From Deinococcus apachensis DSM 19763 (lineage in GTDB: Bacteria > Deinococcota > Deinococci > Deinococcales > Deinococcaceae): a stretch of 64,000 nt of DNA. Where the stretch lies: the NCBI RefSeq assembly GCF_000381345.1, contig NZ_KB906398.1, forward strand, positions 62,001 to 126,000, in the 5' to 3' direction. Positions within the stretch are counted from its first letter, which is position 1. Each line of letters opens with the position of its first letter. Under the pieces are notes generated by a model. It worked only from the letters and a program-made list of their open reading frames with translations, did no database searches and had not been told where the DNA came from. Both the position numbers and the translations under genes were made by a program. Of this stretch, positions 8,270 to 20,057 are shown piece by piece.

Positions 8270-9022
8270 TGCATCCTCCCGACCAGGCTTGACCCGTCGG
8301 CCAACCCCTACAGCGCTGCAGAAGCAGGGGGCCTTGCTCACAAGGCGGCGGCCCCAACTTTCTACAAGGTTTTCGAGTCAGTCCCTGACTTGACTCAGGA
8401 AAGTTCTGGCTCGTCTGGGCGTCGGTGAGGAGCAGGAGGTCCCTGACCCCGGGCATCGAAGGCGAGGAGAAGGGCTGCCGGGACGCGGGTACGGGTGCTT
8501 CGATGCATAGTCCCCCCACAGGGTGGTCTCGCCATTGGCTCCACGTAACCCGGGCGACCGAGTGTGGGATACGTTTCATTGCCTCCTGTGTGACCAGCCT
8601 AAGTGTTACATGAACAGAGATCGTAACTTGGCCACATTTTCTTCTTCATGGAAAAGCCTCGCTGCTTCCCAAGAAGCCACGCTGCAGGGTGGGAGTCGGA
8701 GTTGATCGATCTCGCCTCGTAGACAGCTTCTCTCCATCGAAAGGATCGCCGCTTGTCATCCGCCCACCCTGGTCTGGCGACGTAGCCTTCAACCGTGACC
8801 CTCGCCATTCCCTGCTGGAGAGACGACGTGTGACCGGCCCTGCCGCCCTCTCCATTCGCGTCTCCAGCCACCTCCAGTACCGGGATGGCCGTTACGGCCT
8901 CGCCGAATAAAGGGGCGAGTTCAGCAGGTGTATCAGTAGCTCTCTCCCTCGCAGGTCCCCACATGCTGCTGCCTCATTTGAGCGCACACTGCGTCCCCGG
9001 CTGTGCTTGGATAAGCGGGTTC
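8270..9022. other. 753-bp stretch without a convincing gene
   Basis: This lies between the divergent Cys-rich and HNH genes. Open frames exist on both strands but show no ribosome sites, no domain-like composition and mediocre codon use. The HNH frame itself stays open upstream to 8885, with no better start than 9023. A small hairpin (CCTTG/CAAGG near 8330-8345) is the only structure noted. It presumably holds the promoters of both neighbours, which I could not place with confidence. Confidence 0.5.
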
Positions 9023-10003
9023 ATGCCCAGAGTCATCATCCAACCCGCCGCAGGTGCCGACGCCCGTGCCCACTACGAGGACACGATTCGCCAACCCGTG
9101 CCCATTCCCCGAATCCGCACGCAACTCGCCGCAGTCGGCCTCCCCCTGCCCGATGTCCTGGCCTCCCTCACTGCCGTCCCCGTCTGGGGCGTCACCCCCG
9201 GCAGCCGTGGCCAGAACGCCCGATGCTGGGAACAGGTGCAACCCGGTGACGTCGCCCTCTTCTACGGCCAGAAACGCTTCTTCGCGTCCTCTGTCGTCAT
9301 CGGCAAAATACACGCCGCCACGCTCGCCCGAGACCTCTGGGGCAACGACCCCAACGGCCAGACCTGGGAATACGTGTACTTCCTCGACGAGATCACCGAC
9401 CGCAGCATCAGCGTCGACGCCTTTAACCAGATCATGCGCTACTCCGCGAACAACATCCCACAGGGCTTTCAGGTCGTCGCGGACGGGCGCGCGGAAGACC
9501 TGCTGGCCCTATTCAGCTTGGAAAGCAGCACCTCAATTCCCGCGGTCTCCCCCAGCGAATACAACACCCTCGTCGAACTGCCCGCAGGCGAACTGGACCG
9601 GCAGACGCTCGTCAACCAACGGCTCGAGCAGCGCTTCCTGCGCCGCCACCTCTTCCAGGGCCACAGCAGCCGCACCTGCTGCATCTGTGGCCGAAACCTC
9701 CCCGTTGAGCTCCTCGTCGCCGCCCACATCAAACGGCGGGCTGACTGCACGGCTGAAGAGAAACGGGACTACCAGAACCTGGTGGCGCCCATGTGCCAGC
9801 TCGGGTGCGACGACCTGTACGAACGCCAGTACATCACTGTGGACCACACCGGCACCATCCGCCGCAATCCGAACCTGCCCCTCACGTCTGACCTGCAGGA
9901 TGTCGTCGCCCCCCTCGAAGGCCGGGCTTGCCCAGCCTGGACGCCCGGCACGCAGCAATACTTCGAGTGGCACGCCCGGAACCAGCGCCGCCGAGCGTCG
10001 TGA
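9023..10003 (+). CDS. EVE/PUA-like domain plus HNH endonuclease (candidate type IV restriction)
   Basis: 326 aa, two parts. Residues ~35-165 resemble an EVE/PUA-type base-reading fold: VPVWGVTPGSRGQNARCWEQV, QPGDVALFYGQKRFFASSVV, and a WEYVYFLDEIT strand. Residues ~210-300 form an HNH module: CCICG, then AAHIKRRADCTAEEK with the metal-binding His, then NLVAPMCQLGCDDLYE and YITVDHTG; the C-x2-C and C-x3-C pairs suggest a structural zinc. In the last position the usual HxxxFD is CDDLYE, a variant also seen in restriction-type HNH proteins. Such fusions typically cleave DNA with modified bases. It is convergent with a MazG-type gene, the stops being about 1 bp apart. The modified-DNA specificity is inferred from architecture. 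Confidence 0.75.
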   Translation: MPRVIIQPAAGADARAHYEDTIRQPVPIPRIRTQLAAVGLPLPDVLASLTAVPVWGVTPGSRGQNARCWEQVQPGDVALFYGQKRFFASSVVIGKIHAATLARDLWGNDPNGQTWEYVYFLDEITDRSISVDAFNQIMRYSANNIPQGFQVVADGRAEDLLALFSLESSTSIPAVSPSEYNTLVELPAGELDRQTLVNQRLEQRFLRRHLFQGHSSRTCCICGRNLPVELLVAAHIKRRADCTAEEKRDYQNLVAPMCQLGCDDLYERQYITVDHTGTIRRNPNLPLTSDLQDVVAPLEGRACPAWTPGTQQYFEWHARNQRRRAS

Positions 10004-10004
10004 G

Positions 10005-10325
10005 TCAGGGCTTCACCGCCGGGTGCTTCACAGCATTCCGGCGCATTTTCCGCTCCACCGCCCCCTCCAGGTCAATTCCCAGCCGATCGGAGAGCTGCAG
10101 CAGGTAAATCATCACGTCCGCCACTTCCTCCTCAATCCCCGTGACGTCCGCCCCGGCCTGCCCGGGGCGACGGGACTGTTCCTCGGTCAGCCACTGAAAG
10201 TGCTCCATCAGTTCCGCGACCTCCACGGAGAGGGCCATCACCAGGTTCTTGGGGCTGTGGTACTCCTCCCAGTTCCGTTCCTGAGCGAAGAGGCGGAGTT
10301 GTTCCTGAAGGGCCGGAATGTCCAT
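10005..10325 (-). CDS. MazG-like nucleotide pyrophosphohydrolase (RS21-C6/dCTPase type)
   Basis: 106 aa, hydrolysing (d)NTPs to NMP and pyrophosphate, usually dCTP or modified dNTPs for this short branch. The all-alpha NTP-PPase motifs are clear: WEEYHSPKNLVMALSVEVAE with the first Glu pair, ELMEHFQW, and EEEVADVMIYLLQL, whose E-E-x-x-D arrangement coordinates Mg2+. The tail KMRRNAVKHP is typical of the family. It stands alone on the minus strand, convergent with the HNH gene. On a mobile element it could clean or deplete nucleotide pools, or accompany the nearby nuclease. That link is speculative. Confidence 0.88.
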   Translation of the reverse strand: MDIPALQEQLRLFAQERNWEEYHSPKNLVMALSVEVAELMEHFQWLTEEQSRRPGQAGADVTGIEEEVADVMIYLLQLSDRLGIDLEGAVERKMRRNAVKHPAVKP

Positions 10326-10485
10326 CGGCCCTGACTATCCCGCATACCGGTGCAGAAGGTAATGAGGCAAAGCGAATGAAGGCGCCCCGGGGTGGCCGTT
10401 GATGCTGCACGAAGGAGCGTCCTCTGCTCGGGCTGTCCTCAGGCCGCAAGCCAGGTGGGTTCAGCGCATCTGTCACCAGCACCTC

Positions 10486-10514
10486 TTGTACTTTTAGTTT
10501 TACTAAGTCATAGT
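10486..10514 (+). promoter_or_regulatory. Leaderless promoter of the DUF7662 gene with overlapping dyad
   Basis: TTGTAC (10486-10491), a 17-bp spacer, CATAGT (10509-10514), then 6 nt to the ATG at 10521 with no Shine-Dalgarno. A dyad TTACTA-AGTCA-TAGTAA (10500-10516) overlaps the -10 box and could be an operator for an autoregulator. Confidence 0.65.
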
Positions 10515-10520
10515 AACACC

Positions 10521-10913
10521 ATGAGGACGCTCCAAATAGAGCTGAGGGAGGACGACCGCACCCTGCTCACCACCGAACTCGAAACCCACCTCACTGCCCA
10601 GGAGTTGCTCCGCCTGCTCCCCACCCTCCTGGCCACGCCTGCCCCCGCGCCTCCTCCCAAAGTCAGCCCGAAGTACGCCGGGCTCGCCCAGCATCTCCGC
10701 ACCACTCCCGAAGACCACCTCACCCTCAGCTTCCAGGCGATCGAGGACCTCCTGCAGGGACCACTGCCCGAGTCCGCCCGCCGCCACCGCGCCTGGTGGA
10801 GCAACAACACCCGCGGCCATTCCCAGGCGGCCGCCTGGCTGAACGAAGGCTGGCAGGTCATGACCGTTCAAGCCGACCACGTGACCTTCCAGCGGACCGG
10901 AGCAACTTCATGA
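10521..10913 (+). CDS. DUF7662 domain protein, 130 aa
   Basis: The C-terminal ~80 residues match the DUF7662 pattern: a KYAGLAQHL start, LTLSFQAIEDLLQGPLP, then SARRHRAWWSNNTRGHSQAAAW and GWQVMTV. The N-terminal ~45 residues (IELREDDRTLLTTELET) are an additional small alpha/beta piece with a Pro-rich linker. The ATG at 10521 is chosen because a -35/-10 pair sits exactly 6 nt upstream, a leaderless arrangement; the open frame extends upstream without support. The next gene overlaps by ATGA. The biochemical function is unknown. The AWW and HSQA conservation suggests a nucleic-acid or ligand pocket, but this is not established. Confidence 0.75.
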   Translation: MRTLQIELREDDRTLLTTELETHLTAQELLRLLPTLLATPAPAPPPKVSPKYAGLAQHLRTTPEDHLTLSFQAIEDLLQGPLPESARRHRAWWSNNTRGHSQAAAWLNEGWQVMTVQADHVTFQRTGATS

Positions 10914-11323
10914 CCTCCATCTACGAGCGGATCACCCGGGCTGCCCTCGCACACCCTCATTTCGGTGTCAACGCGGCCGAGGCCTGGGAGCAGGCCTGCC
11001 AGGCCCTTCCCGGCGCACCCAGCACCCGACGCAAAGGCTGCCCCCGCTCAGCCTTCGTGAGCCTCGCCGAGCACGGGTACATCCGGGGCCACACACCTGG
11101 TCCGGTCCGACGTCCCCTGACGGAGAACGCGTCGTACTGCCTCGTGGGGGCCGCCCTGCTGGCCGAACAGCCGGAACTCGCCCGGAGTAAGGCCCGGCTT
11201 TGGGAAGCCATCCAGAAGCGCGGAGGCATCACCCGCCACAACCACAACGGCGTGCTGGATGTCCTCCTGGCCCTACACCAGCAGGGCGCATTAGTCATCC
11301 AATCACCTGCTCACCTGTTATGA
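10910..11323 (+). CDS. DUF6979-like protein, 137 aa, coupled to the DUF7662 gene
   Basis: Starts inside the stop of the preceding gene (ATGA), so the two are translated together. The sequence fits DUF6979: AAEAWEQACQALPG, RRKGCPRSAFVSLAEHGYI, then LTENASYCLVGAALL and HNHNGVLDVLLALHQQGAL. It looks like a compact helical protein with no signal or TM segment. DUF7662 and DUF6979 genes occurring side by side is a recurring bacterial arrangement as far as I know, but no function is assigned. Position beside HNH and MazG genes in an integrated element makes a defence or element-maintenance role conceivable. Confidence 0.68.
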   Translation: MTSIYERITRAALAHPHFGVNAAEAWEQACQALPGAPSTRRKGCPRSAFVSLAEHGYIRGHTPGPVRRPLTENASYCLVGAALLAEQPELARSKARLWEAIQKRGGITRHNHNGVLDVLLALHQQGALVIQSPAHLL

Positions 11324-11397
11324 CGCTGCAGGCTCGCCAAGAGGTGATGTACTGAAACTGCATCCCATTCCCACCCCGTTGGGACGCCATCATCTCC

Positions 11398-11592
11398 ATG
11401 TTGTTTGTGGGAAGAATCCTCGCGCTCGCCGGGCTGCCCCTGACTCCCACGGTCACTGCACGCGGCACTGTACTTGACGCCTCCGACGCGCAACTTGAAC
11501 AAGACTGTACGGTCGCGCGGCCCGACGTCCTCGTGCTGACCCTCCCTGCTGGGGCGCGCCTACCTCTCGACCTTCACCAGGAGACGCCGTGA
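11398..11592 (+). CDS. Hypothetical small protein, 64 aa
   Basis: Short protein with a hydrophobic N-terminus (MLFVGRILALAGLPL) and no known domain. No clear ribosome site precedes the ATG. Support for its reality comes from its stop, which overlaps the GTG start of the next gene (GTGA), and that gene in turn overlaps the recombinase (ATGA), giving a coupled three-gene unit. Could be spurious. Confidence 0.4.
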   Translation: MLFVGRILALAGLPLTPTVTARGTVLDASDAQLEQDCTVARPDVLVLTLPAGARLPLDLHQETP

Positions 11593-11939
11593 AACTGCCG
11601 CCGCTGCTCGCCTTCCTGACCTGTGCGGCCCTGGCCGCCCCTCAACCCCAACCGCCCGCCGCGCCCCAGGCTGGCAGGCCAGCGTCCGTGGACTACAACG
11701 ACATCTCCATGATGATCAGCCTCACCGGCATCAGCAGCGTCCCCACCGTCGAGCGACTGGGCAAGCGCGCCGTGGCCCTCCTGACCGGTCCTCCCCACCC
11801 CCGGATGTTGATCCCCCTGACTTCACTCCGGGAGCTGGGGTGCGAGACGAGGTACCTGTCCTCCACCCAGGTCAGGGTGTCCTGCCCTTTCCCTGCTCTG
11901 GGGCCGTTGTACACGGATGTCGCCGTGGTGTACCCATGA
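11589..11939 (+). CDS. Predicted secreted protein, 116 aa
   Basis: GTG start overlapping the previous stop. The N-terminus is a signal peptide (KLPPLLAFLTCAALAA, cleavage near AAP), followed by a Pro/Gln/Ala linker and a compact domain with SVDYNDISMMISLTGISSVP, RMLIPLTSLRELGCETRY and a final strand-rich part with a second Cys. The RMLIPLTSLREL piece resembles the copper-amine-oxidase-N/stalk type domain that often follows a signal peptide in exported proteins, though the match is only suggestive. The stop overlaps the recombinase ATG by ATGA, unusual for an exported protein. Confidence 0.6.
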   Translation: MKLPPLLAFLTCAALAAPQPQPPAAPQAGRPASVDYNDISMMISLTGISSVPTVERLGKRAVALLTGPPHPRMLIPLTSLRELGCETRYLSSTQVRVSCPFPALGPLYTDVAVVYP

Positions 11940-13348
11940 CCCGCCGAGCCGCCGTCTACCTCCGCGTGTCCTCTGCCGCCCAGGCCGACGACGACAAGTT
12001 CGGTCTCGACGTGCAGGCCAGCGCCGTCCACCACTACGCCGAGCGCCACGGCCTGACCCTGACCGACACCTACACCGACACCATCGCGGGTACCCGGCAC
12101 CGCCGCGAGAACCTGGACCTGCTGCTCGACCGCGCCCCGGCCTACGACGCCGTGATCATCTCCAGCGTGGACCGCCTGGGCCGCCGTAACCGGATCAACT
12201 ACGCCGTGCTCGACGAGCTGCTCGATACGGGCCTGGAGGTCCACTCCACCGACATGGGGATCGTGGACCCCGAGGACGAGGGGTCCATGCTCCAATTCGG
12301 AGTGAGGAGTTTGTTCGCCGAATCCGACCATCGGCGGCTCGTTTCCAAGCTCCACAAGGCCCGGGTTGCCAAGGTGGCTGGGAACCCGCTGAAGGGGCGG
12401 CAGGGGCAGCCCATCTGGCCGCTGAACGGGTACGGCTGGCGGCGGGGCGTTCAGGACCCGCTGGAGAGTCGCTGGGTCCGCTACATGTACGACCGCCTTC
12501 AGTACGTCGGGACGACAGTGCTTGCCCGGGAACTGGACGAGCTGGGCGTCCGCACGCGGGGCGGGAAGGAGTGGGTGCCCGAGAACATCCGCCGCATCAT
12601 CAGCAACCCCGTCTACAAGGGGGTCTACGAATTCGGGCGCCTGAGCCACGGGCAGGGCACTGTGAAGGCGCGTTGTGAGGTGCCCGCGCTGGTCTCCCCG
12701 GAACTGTGGGAGAGCGTGAACCGCCGGATGGCCGAGCGGACCGCCCGCTCCGGCAGCACCACGGCTGAGCGGCAGGCCCTCTTCCCCCTCGCCGGGCACC
12801 TGCGCTGCGGGGAATGCGGGCGGCGGATGCGCCCGCTGACCCTCACCAGCCGCCCCGGGGGGTATTACGCCTGCTCCTGGCGCACCACGACGAAGATCAG
12901 CCGCACGGGTGAGCCCTGCACCCACAGCCGCCACTACCGCTCCGCTGACCTGAACAGCCTGGTCCTGTCCACGCTGGATGGCCTCCAGGTATCCGATGAG
13001 GCCCTGGCGGCCATGGTGCAGACCCCGCCTCCGGCTGCTCCCGACCACACGGCGGCGCTGGCTGATCTGGCCCGGCGTGAGGACCGACTGGAGGCGGCGT
13101 ACCTCGCGGGGGCCTACACCCCGCAGGAGTACGCGGAGCGGCGGGGGGACGTGCGGCGGCAACGGGAAGCCTTGCTGGCGACTCCTCTGCCCCTCCCTGT
13201 CCCAACTGTGGATGTCTCGGCCCTGCGGGCGCGGCTGCTCAGCCTGCGCGGCCTGCCGCTGCACGAGCAGGCCGACCGGCTGGGCCTGACCGTGGTGATC
13301 TCGCCGTCGGGCGAGGTCGAGTTGAAGCTGGACCCCCCTGTTGCTTAA
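11936..13348 (+). CDS. Large serine recombinase / integrase, 470 aa
   Basis: Site-specific DNA integrase. The N-terminal resolvase domain shows VYLRVSS with the nucleophile Ser12, GLDVQ, and SSVDRLGRR. The recombinase domain spans roughly residues 150-270 ([19 protein letters not shown]). A zinc ribbon follows ([12 protein letters not shown], then CSW and CTH), and the tail holds a charged coiled-coil region ([18 protein letters not shown]). This is the large-serine-recombinase architecture of phage and element integrases. The gene ends 14 bp before comM homology begins, as expected for an integrase beside its own attachment junction. ATG 11936 overlaps the previous gene. It marks the right end of the integrated element. 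Confidence 0.92.
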   Translation: MTRRAAVYLRVSSAAQADDDKFGLDVQASAVHHYAERHGLTLTDTYTDTIAGTRHRRENLDLLLDRAPAYDAVIISSVDRLGRRNRINYAVLDELLDTGLEVHSTDMGIVDPEDEGSMLQFGVRSLFAESDHRRLVSKLHKARVAKVAGNPLKGRQGQPIWPLNGYGWRRGVQDPLESRWVRYMYDRLQYVGTTVLARELDELGVRTRGGKEWVPENIRRIISNPVYKGVYEFGRLSHGQGTVKARCEVPALVSPELWESVNRRMAERTARSGSTTAERQALFPLAGHLRCGECGRRMRPLTLTSRPGGYYACSWRTTTKISRTGEPCTHSRHYRSADLNSLVLSTLDGLQVSDEALAAMVQTPPPAAPDHTAALADLARREDRLEAAYLAGAYTPQEYAERRGDVRRQREALLATPLPLPVPTVDVSALRARLLSLRGLPLHEQADRLGLTVVISPSGEVELKLDPPVA

Positions 13349-13361
13349 CTGGAACTCTTGT

Positions 13362-13364
<3 letters not shown>
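13349..13364. other. Probable right attachment junction (attR) within comM
   Basis: comM homology read on the minus strand is clear down to GVLFL (ending at 13362) and then stops; the expected continuation DELPEF is replaced by unrelated codons leading into the recombinase stop at 13346-13348. The crossover therefore lies at about 13358-13364. The other half of comM and attL should lie left of the window. Confidence 0.7.
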
Positions 13365-14263
<899 letters not shown>

Positions 14264-14264
<1 letters not shown>

Positions 14265-15121
14265 CAGCGCACCACCGCCGGGGTGCCTGCCAGGCCGACC
14301 GTGCCCGGCCCCGCGTGGACGAGCAGGACGGCCCCGACCTCGCGGGTGGCGCGAACGGGGATATTCCGCAGCGCGAGTTCTCCGGCGAGGAAGCGGGCGT
14401 CGTCAGGGTTCCCGGCATGCAGGACGGTCGCTTCCAGATCGGCGGGAAAGGCGCGGACGATCTCGCGCAGCGCCGCGTGGAAGCCGCGCACGCGGGCCAG
14501 GGCCTCCACCCGGCCCCCCTGCACCCCGATCACGGGGCGAATATTCAGAACCCGCGCGGCCGTCCCCGCCACCCGCGAGAGCCGCCCGCCTGCGACGAGC
14601 CAGCGCAGGTCCTGGGGCACGATCCGCAGGAAGACCCGTTCACCGTACCCCGTGAGCGCCGCCCCCACCTCCTCCAGGCCGCGGCCCGCGTCCAGCCAGG
14701 CGCGGGCCTGACGCACCGCCGCCCCCAGGCCCACGCTGACCGCCCGGGTGTCCACCACGCGCACCCGGTCCGCGAAGTTCCCCGCCGCCTTCACCGCCGA
14801 GGCGAACGTTCCGCTGAGGTTCGAGGCAACCGGCAGGCACAGGACCCGGTCCGCCCCCGACAGGGCGAGTTCGTAGTGGCGGGCGAAGTCGTCAGGCGTG
14901 CCCTGGCTGGTGCGCGGGGCCGAACCCGCCAGCATCCGGGCGCGCAGGGCCTCGCCCGTCATCACCTCCAGGCCGAGACGGACCAGGGTGCCAGGGTCGC
15001 TGTACACCGCGCCGTCCACCTCCAGCGTGAGCGGGACGATGAGGGCACCCAGCGCCTCCGCCTCCCCCGCCGAGAGGTCGGCCGTACTGTCGGTGAGAAG
15101 CGCCACACGTTCCTGAGTCAC
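14264..15121 (-). CDS. DegV family fatty-acid-binding protein
   Basis: 285 aa, full length. DegV proteins (FakB-like) bind a fatty acid in an EDD fold and hand it to a fatty acid kinase. Visible features: the opening [35 protein letters not shown] with the carboxylate-binding Ser, [12 protein letters not shown], and [12 protein letters not shown] with NIRPVIGVQ. The comM ATG begins at the last base of its stop codon region (TGATG), so the two were an operon. No fakA-like gene is visible nearby. Confidence 0.9.
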
Positions 15122-15185
15122 CGGGCCAATCTAGCAGCCCCCCCGCGTCCGCCGGGACGCAAAAGCGCACGCCCGGGACTGGAAA

Positions 15186-15213
15186 ACGCCGCCTCCTGAT
15201 CCGGGGGCGGCGT
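15186..15213 (-). terminator. Rho-independent terminator after tatA
   Basis: The 8-bp stem ACGCCGCC/GGCGGCGT closes a 12-nt loop, and on the minus strand the hairpin is followed by TTTTCC. It lies 13 bp after the tatA stop. Confidence 0.75.
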
Positions 15214-15225
15214 GGGGACGAGCGG

Positions 15226-15522
15226 TCAGGAACGCGGGGTCTCGTCCGCAGCAGGCGTGACGGCCTGCGGAGACACCGGGGTGGCATTGGCCGGGGTAAC
15301 GGGCGGGACGACGGCCTGCGCGACGACCGTCTGGACGGGGGCGGGGCCGGGCGTCTCGCGGAAGCTGCCCTCCAGCTCCTCCTTGAGGCCCTGGGTGCCC
15401 TTGCGGAACTCGCGGATGCCCGAGCCGAGGCTCTTGCCGAGTTCGGGGAGCTTCTTGGGGCCAAAGACGAGCAGCGCGATCAGCAGGATAACGAGCAGTT
15501 CACCGGGTCCGATGTTGGGCAT
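15226..15522 (-). CDS. tatA: Twin-arginine translocase subunit TatA/E
   Basis: 98 aa. The start is set by CGGAGGAAC about 4-7 nt before the ATG at 15522 and by homology: MPNIGPGELLVILLIALLVFG is the short N-terminal membrane helix, directly followed by PKKLPELGKSLGSGIREFR, the hallmark hinge (FGPKKLPE) and amphipathic helix. A Pro/Val/Thr-rich unstructured tail completes the protein. It oligomerises to form the Tat pore for folded proteins; possible clients here are the PhoX remnant and the Cys-rich island protein. tatC is not in the window. Confidence 0.93.
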   Translation of the reverse strand: MPNIGPGELLVILLIALLVFGPKKLPELGKSLGSGIREFRKGTQGLKEELEGSFRETPGPAPVQTVVAQAVVPPVTPANATPVSPQAVTPAADETPRS

Positions 15523-15681
15523 GATTGTTCCTCCGTGACGTGGACGGAGCTGGGAGGCGGCGTCCTGCCTGAAGTCTACGCCCGGAAATGATGAGGGAAG
15601 GTCAGGGGAAGATGGATTCCATGGTCGATGGAGGAACGATCTTTCCGCACTTTCCGGCGGGCCGGATACGATCAGAACAGG

Positions 15682-16197
15682 ATGAACACGTCCGTGCTGG
15701 TACTCCGTTACGACCGGGATCGGCCCGGCCGATATGCCGCGGAGTCGCACCGAATCCGCGCGGCGCTGGGTCATGACCTGGCGGCCATCGAGCATATCGG
15801 CAGCACGTCCATTCCCGGACTGGTGGCCAAGCCGACCATTGATCTCCTCGTCGGCGTGGGCACCCTTCCCCTTCCGCCGCGGGTGTTCTGGGCCTTCTGG
15901 GAACTGGGCTACGTGCATATGCCGGGCCTGGGAACGTCAGAGCGGCTGTTCTTCGGAAGGGGGCGGGGAACGCCTGAGCCGTACAACGTTCATGTCGTCG
16001 TCCCCGGAAGTGCGGTGTGGAAGGACAATCTGGCGTTCCGGGACTTCCTGAGAACTCACCCGCAGGTTGCGTCGGAATACGCGGAGATCAAGCGCTGGGC
16101 GGCCCAGGACCCGCCGCACTACGGCGAGCGCAAGAGCCCGTTCATTGAGGCGACGTTGGAGCAGGCCAGGGCCTGGGCGGGTCGGTCTGACGCCTGA
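15682..16197 (+). CDS. GrpB family (UPF0157) nucleotidyltransferase-fold protein
   Basis: 171 aa. The family signature is EHIGSTSIPGLVAKPTIDLLVGV, with the GST...S and D-x-D-like positions of the minimal nucleotidyltransferase fold (here PTIDLLVGV keeps one Asp). The C-terminal part includes YNVHVVVPGS, FRDFLRTHP and YGERKSPFIEATL, all typical of GrpB proteins. The ATG at 15682 is preferred over an upstream in-frame Met because family members begin about here. The biological role of the family is poorly defined. Convergent with the kinase gene, 15 bp apart. Confidence 0.85.
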   Translation: MNTSVLVLRYDRDRPGRYAAESHRIRAALGHDLAAIEHIGSTSIPGLVAKPTIDLLVGVGTLPLPPRVFWAFWELGYVHMPGLGTSERLFFGRGRGTPEPYNVHVVVPGSAVWKDNLAFRDFLRTHPQVASEYAEIKRWAAQDPPHYGERKSPFIEATLEQARAWAGRSDA

Positions 16198-16212
16198 CGC
16201 ACCGGGCCACCA

Positions 16213-18168
<1,956 letters not shown>

Positions 18169-18340
18169 TGGGGGGAGTCTAGCGCCGGAGGGCGAGGGCA
18201 TGCGGGGGAGGGCGGGACGCTCCGGCGACGGGTCGAACCTGATCCTCGTGATGACCGGGCGGTGGGCACTTCTTCGGGCACGACCTGGCTTCAGCCTTCC
18301 CCATTGCCGCGGGAAGTGCCGGACGCCGTACTCTACTCCC

Positions 18341-19777
18341 ATGCCTTCCCCCCGACCCCTCGACGCCGTGGTCGTGGGCGCGGGCCCGAACGGTCTGGCC
18401 GCGGCCGTGACCCTTGCGCGGGCGGGGCTCCACGTCCGGGTGCTGGAACGCCGCGAACAGATCGGCGGGGGGTTGAGCAGTGCCGAACTCACGCTGCCGG
18501 GCTTCGTCCATGACGTGGGGAGCGCGATTCATCCGCTGGGGTTTGCGTCGCCCGCCTTCCGGGAGTGGCCGCTGCACGCCTTCGGGCTGACGTGGGTGCA
18601 GCCGGATGCCCCCTTCGCCCACGTGCTGCCGGACGGGACGGGCGTGGTGGTGGAGCGTGACCTGGACGTCACAGCGCGGAACTTCGGTGTGGATGGGGCG
18701 GCGTGGCGTGCCCTCTTCGGTCCCCTCGTGGCCCAGTGGCGCGGCCTGCTGGACGACGTGCTGCGGCCCCTGCCCCGCCTGCCCCGGCACCCACTGACGC
18801 TCGCCCGTTTCGGGCTTCGGGGCGTTCCCCCGGCGAGCCTGAGCGCACGGCTGTTGCGAACACGGGCGGCCCGGGCGGCCTGGGCGGGGCTGGCAGCCCA
18901 CGCGAACCTGCCCCTCTCCACACCCGGCACCGGGGCGGCGGCGCTCGTGCTGGGCAGCCTCGCCCACACGGTGGGCTGGCCCTTTCCCCGGGATGGGGCG
19001 CAGGCCCTCGCGGACGCACTGGCCGCCTACCTGCGCTTCCTCGGTGGGGAGATCGAGACGGGGGTGGAGGTGCGCTCGCCGGGCGACCTCCCCCCCGCCC
19101 GCGCCGTCCTCGTGGACTCCAGTCCGGGGGTGTTGCTGGACCTGCTGGGAGACCGGGTGACGCCGGGTTACCGCGCCTGGCTGCGCCGCTACCGCTACGG
19201 CCCCGGCCTGCTGAAACTCGACTACGCGCTGAGTGGGCCCGTTCCCTGGCGTGACTCCTTCCTGTGCCGGGCGGGAACGGTTCATTTGGGCGGCACGTTG
19301 GAGGACATCGCCCGGGCGGAGGCGGAGGTGGCGCGGGAAGTGACCCCAGAGCGGCCCTACGTGCTGGCGGCGCAGCAGACGCTGTTCGATCCCTCCCGGG
19401 CGCCGAAAGGACAACACACCTTCTGGGCCTACGCCCACGTCCCGCCGGGCACACCGGACAGCTACGCGGGGACCATCGAGGCGCAGATCGAGCGGGCGGC
19501 GCCGGGTTTCCGTGACCTCGTCCTCGCGCGGCGCATCACGAACGCGCGGCAGCTTCAGGCCCTCAGCCCCGTGTTTCAGGGCGGGGACGTGAACGGCGGG
19601 CGGGGCGACCTGTGGGGCCTGCTCGCCCGGCCCGTCCCCTCCCCCACCCCGTACCGCACGCCCGTGCCCGGCTTGTACCTGTGCAGCAGTGCGACACCGC
19701 CGGGTGGCGGCATTCACGGGATGTGCGGCTATTGGGCGGCGCGGGCGGCACTCCAAGACGTGTTCGGGCTGGAGTGA
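18341..19777 (+). CDS. FAD-dependent oxidoreductase (phytoene desaturase/PYROXD2-like)
   Basis: 478 aa. The N-terminal dinucleotide-binding fold [20 protein letters not shown] is followed by [12 protein letters not shown] and the [13 protein letters not shown] motif of the phytoene-dehydrogenase-related NAD(P)/FAD oxidoreductases. The C-terminal [20 protein letters not shown] closes the FAD site. It is not close in wording to CrtI, and no carotenoid genes adjoin it, so the substrate is open. The start is supported by TACTCT 6 nt before the ATG with no Shine-Dalgarno. Divergent from the kinase gene with 172 bp between. Confidence 0.85.
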   Translation: MPSPRPLDAVVVGAGPNGLAAAVTLARAGLHVRVLERREQIGGGLSSAELTLPGFVHDVGSAIHPLGFASPAFREWPLHAFGLTWVQPDAPFAHVLPDGTGVVVERDLDVTARNFGVDGAAWRALFGPLVAQWRGLLDDVLRPLPRLPRHPLTLARFGLRGVPPASLSARLLRTRAARAAWAGLAAHANLPLSTPGTGAAALVLGSLAHTVGWPFPRDGAQALADALAAYLRFLGGEIETGVEVRSPGDLPPARAVLVDSSPGVLLDLLGDRVTPGYRAWLRRYRYGPGLLKLDYALSGPVPWRDSFLCRAGTVHLGGTLEDIARAEAEVAREVTPERPYVLAAQQTLFDPSRAPKGQHTFWAYAHVPPGTPDSYAGTIEAQIERAAPGFRDLVLARRITNARQLQALSPVFQGGDVNGGRGDLWGLLARPVPSPTPYRTPVPGLYLCSSATPPGGGIHGMCGYWAARAALQDVFGLE

Positions 19778-19778
19778 G

Positions 19779-20057
19779 CTAATCCCCCACGAAGACCTGA
19801 CGCTCGTAGACGCCGGGGGCCTGGGCGACGGGCAAGGCCCCCTCGGCCCATTCGCGCAGCCGCCCCAGCACCAGGGCGACGGACGGACCCTCGCCGTACA
19901 TGCGGACGGCCTCGTCGGTCAGCAGGATTTCCACGCCGCCCCCTTCCCGCGTGAGCCGGAAGACCCGTCCGTCCGGTTCGGTCAGGACGGTGACCTGAGT
20001 GCCGTCGGGAAAGCCCTCGCGTTCGATCTGGGCCTGAAGGTCCACCGGATCAGTCAT
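19779..20057 (-). CDS. Conserved-looking hypothetical protein, 92 aa
   Basis: Small acidic alpha/beta protein ([20 protein letters not shown], then [17 protein letters not shown]). No domain recognised. The ATG at 20057 overlaps the stop of the upstream peptidase gene (they share positions 20050-20057), so it is the second gene of a two-gene operon. It ends 1 bp from the stop of the convergent FAD oxidoreductase. Confidence 0.75.
   Translation of the reverse strand: MTDPVDLQAQIEREGFPDGTQVTVLTEPDGRVFRLTREGGGVEILLTDEAVRMYGEGPSVALVLGRLREWAEGALPVAQAPGVYERQVFVGD

Noticed and set aside
8599..8964. Minus-strand 121-codon frame upstream of the HNH gene
   Set aside because: No ribosome site or -10 box, irregular composition (late Lys/Cys/Trp cluster) and overlap with the HNH upstream region; no support beyond being open.
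18341..19777. crtI phytoene desaturase assignment
   Set aside because: The FAD motif fits the superfamily, but there are no carotenoid neighbours and the sequence lacks CrtI-specific wording I would rely on.
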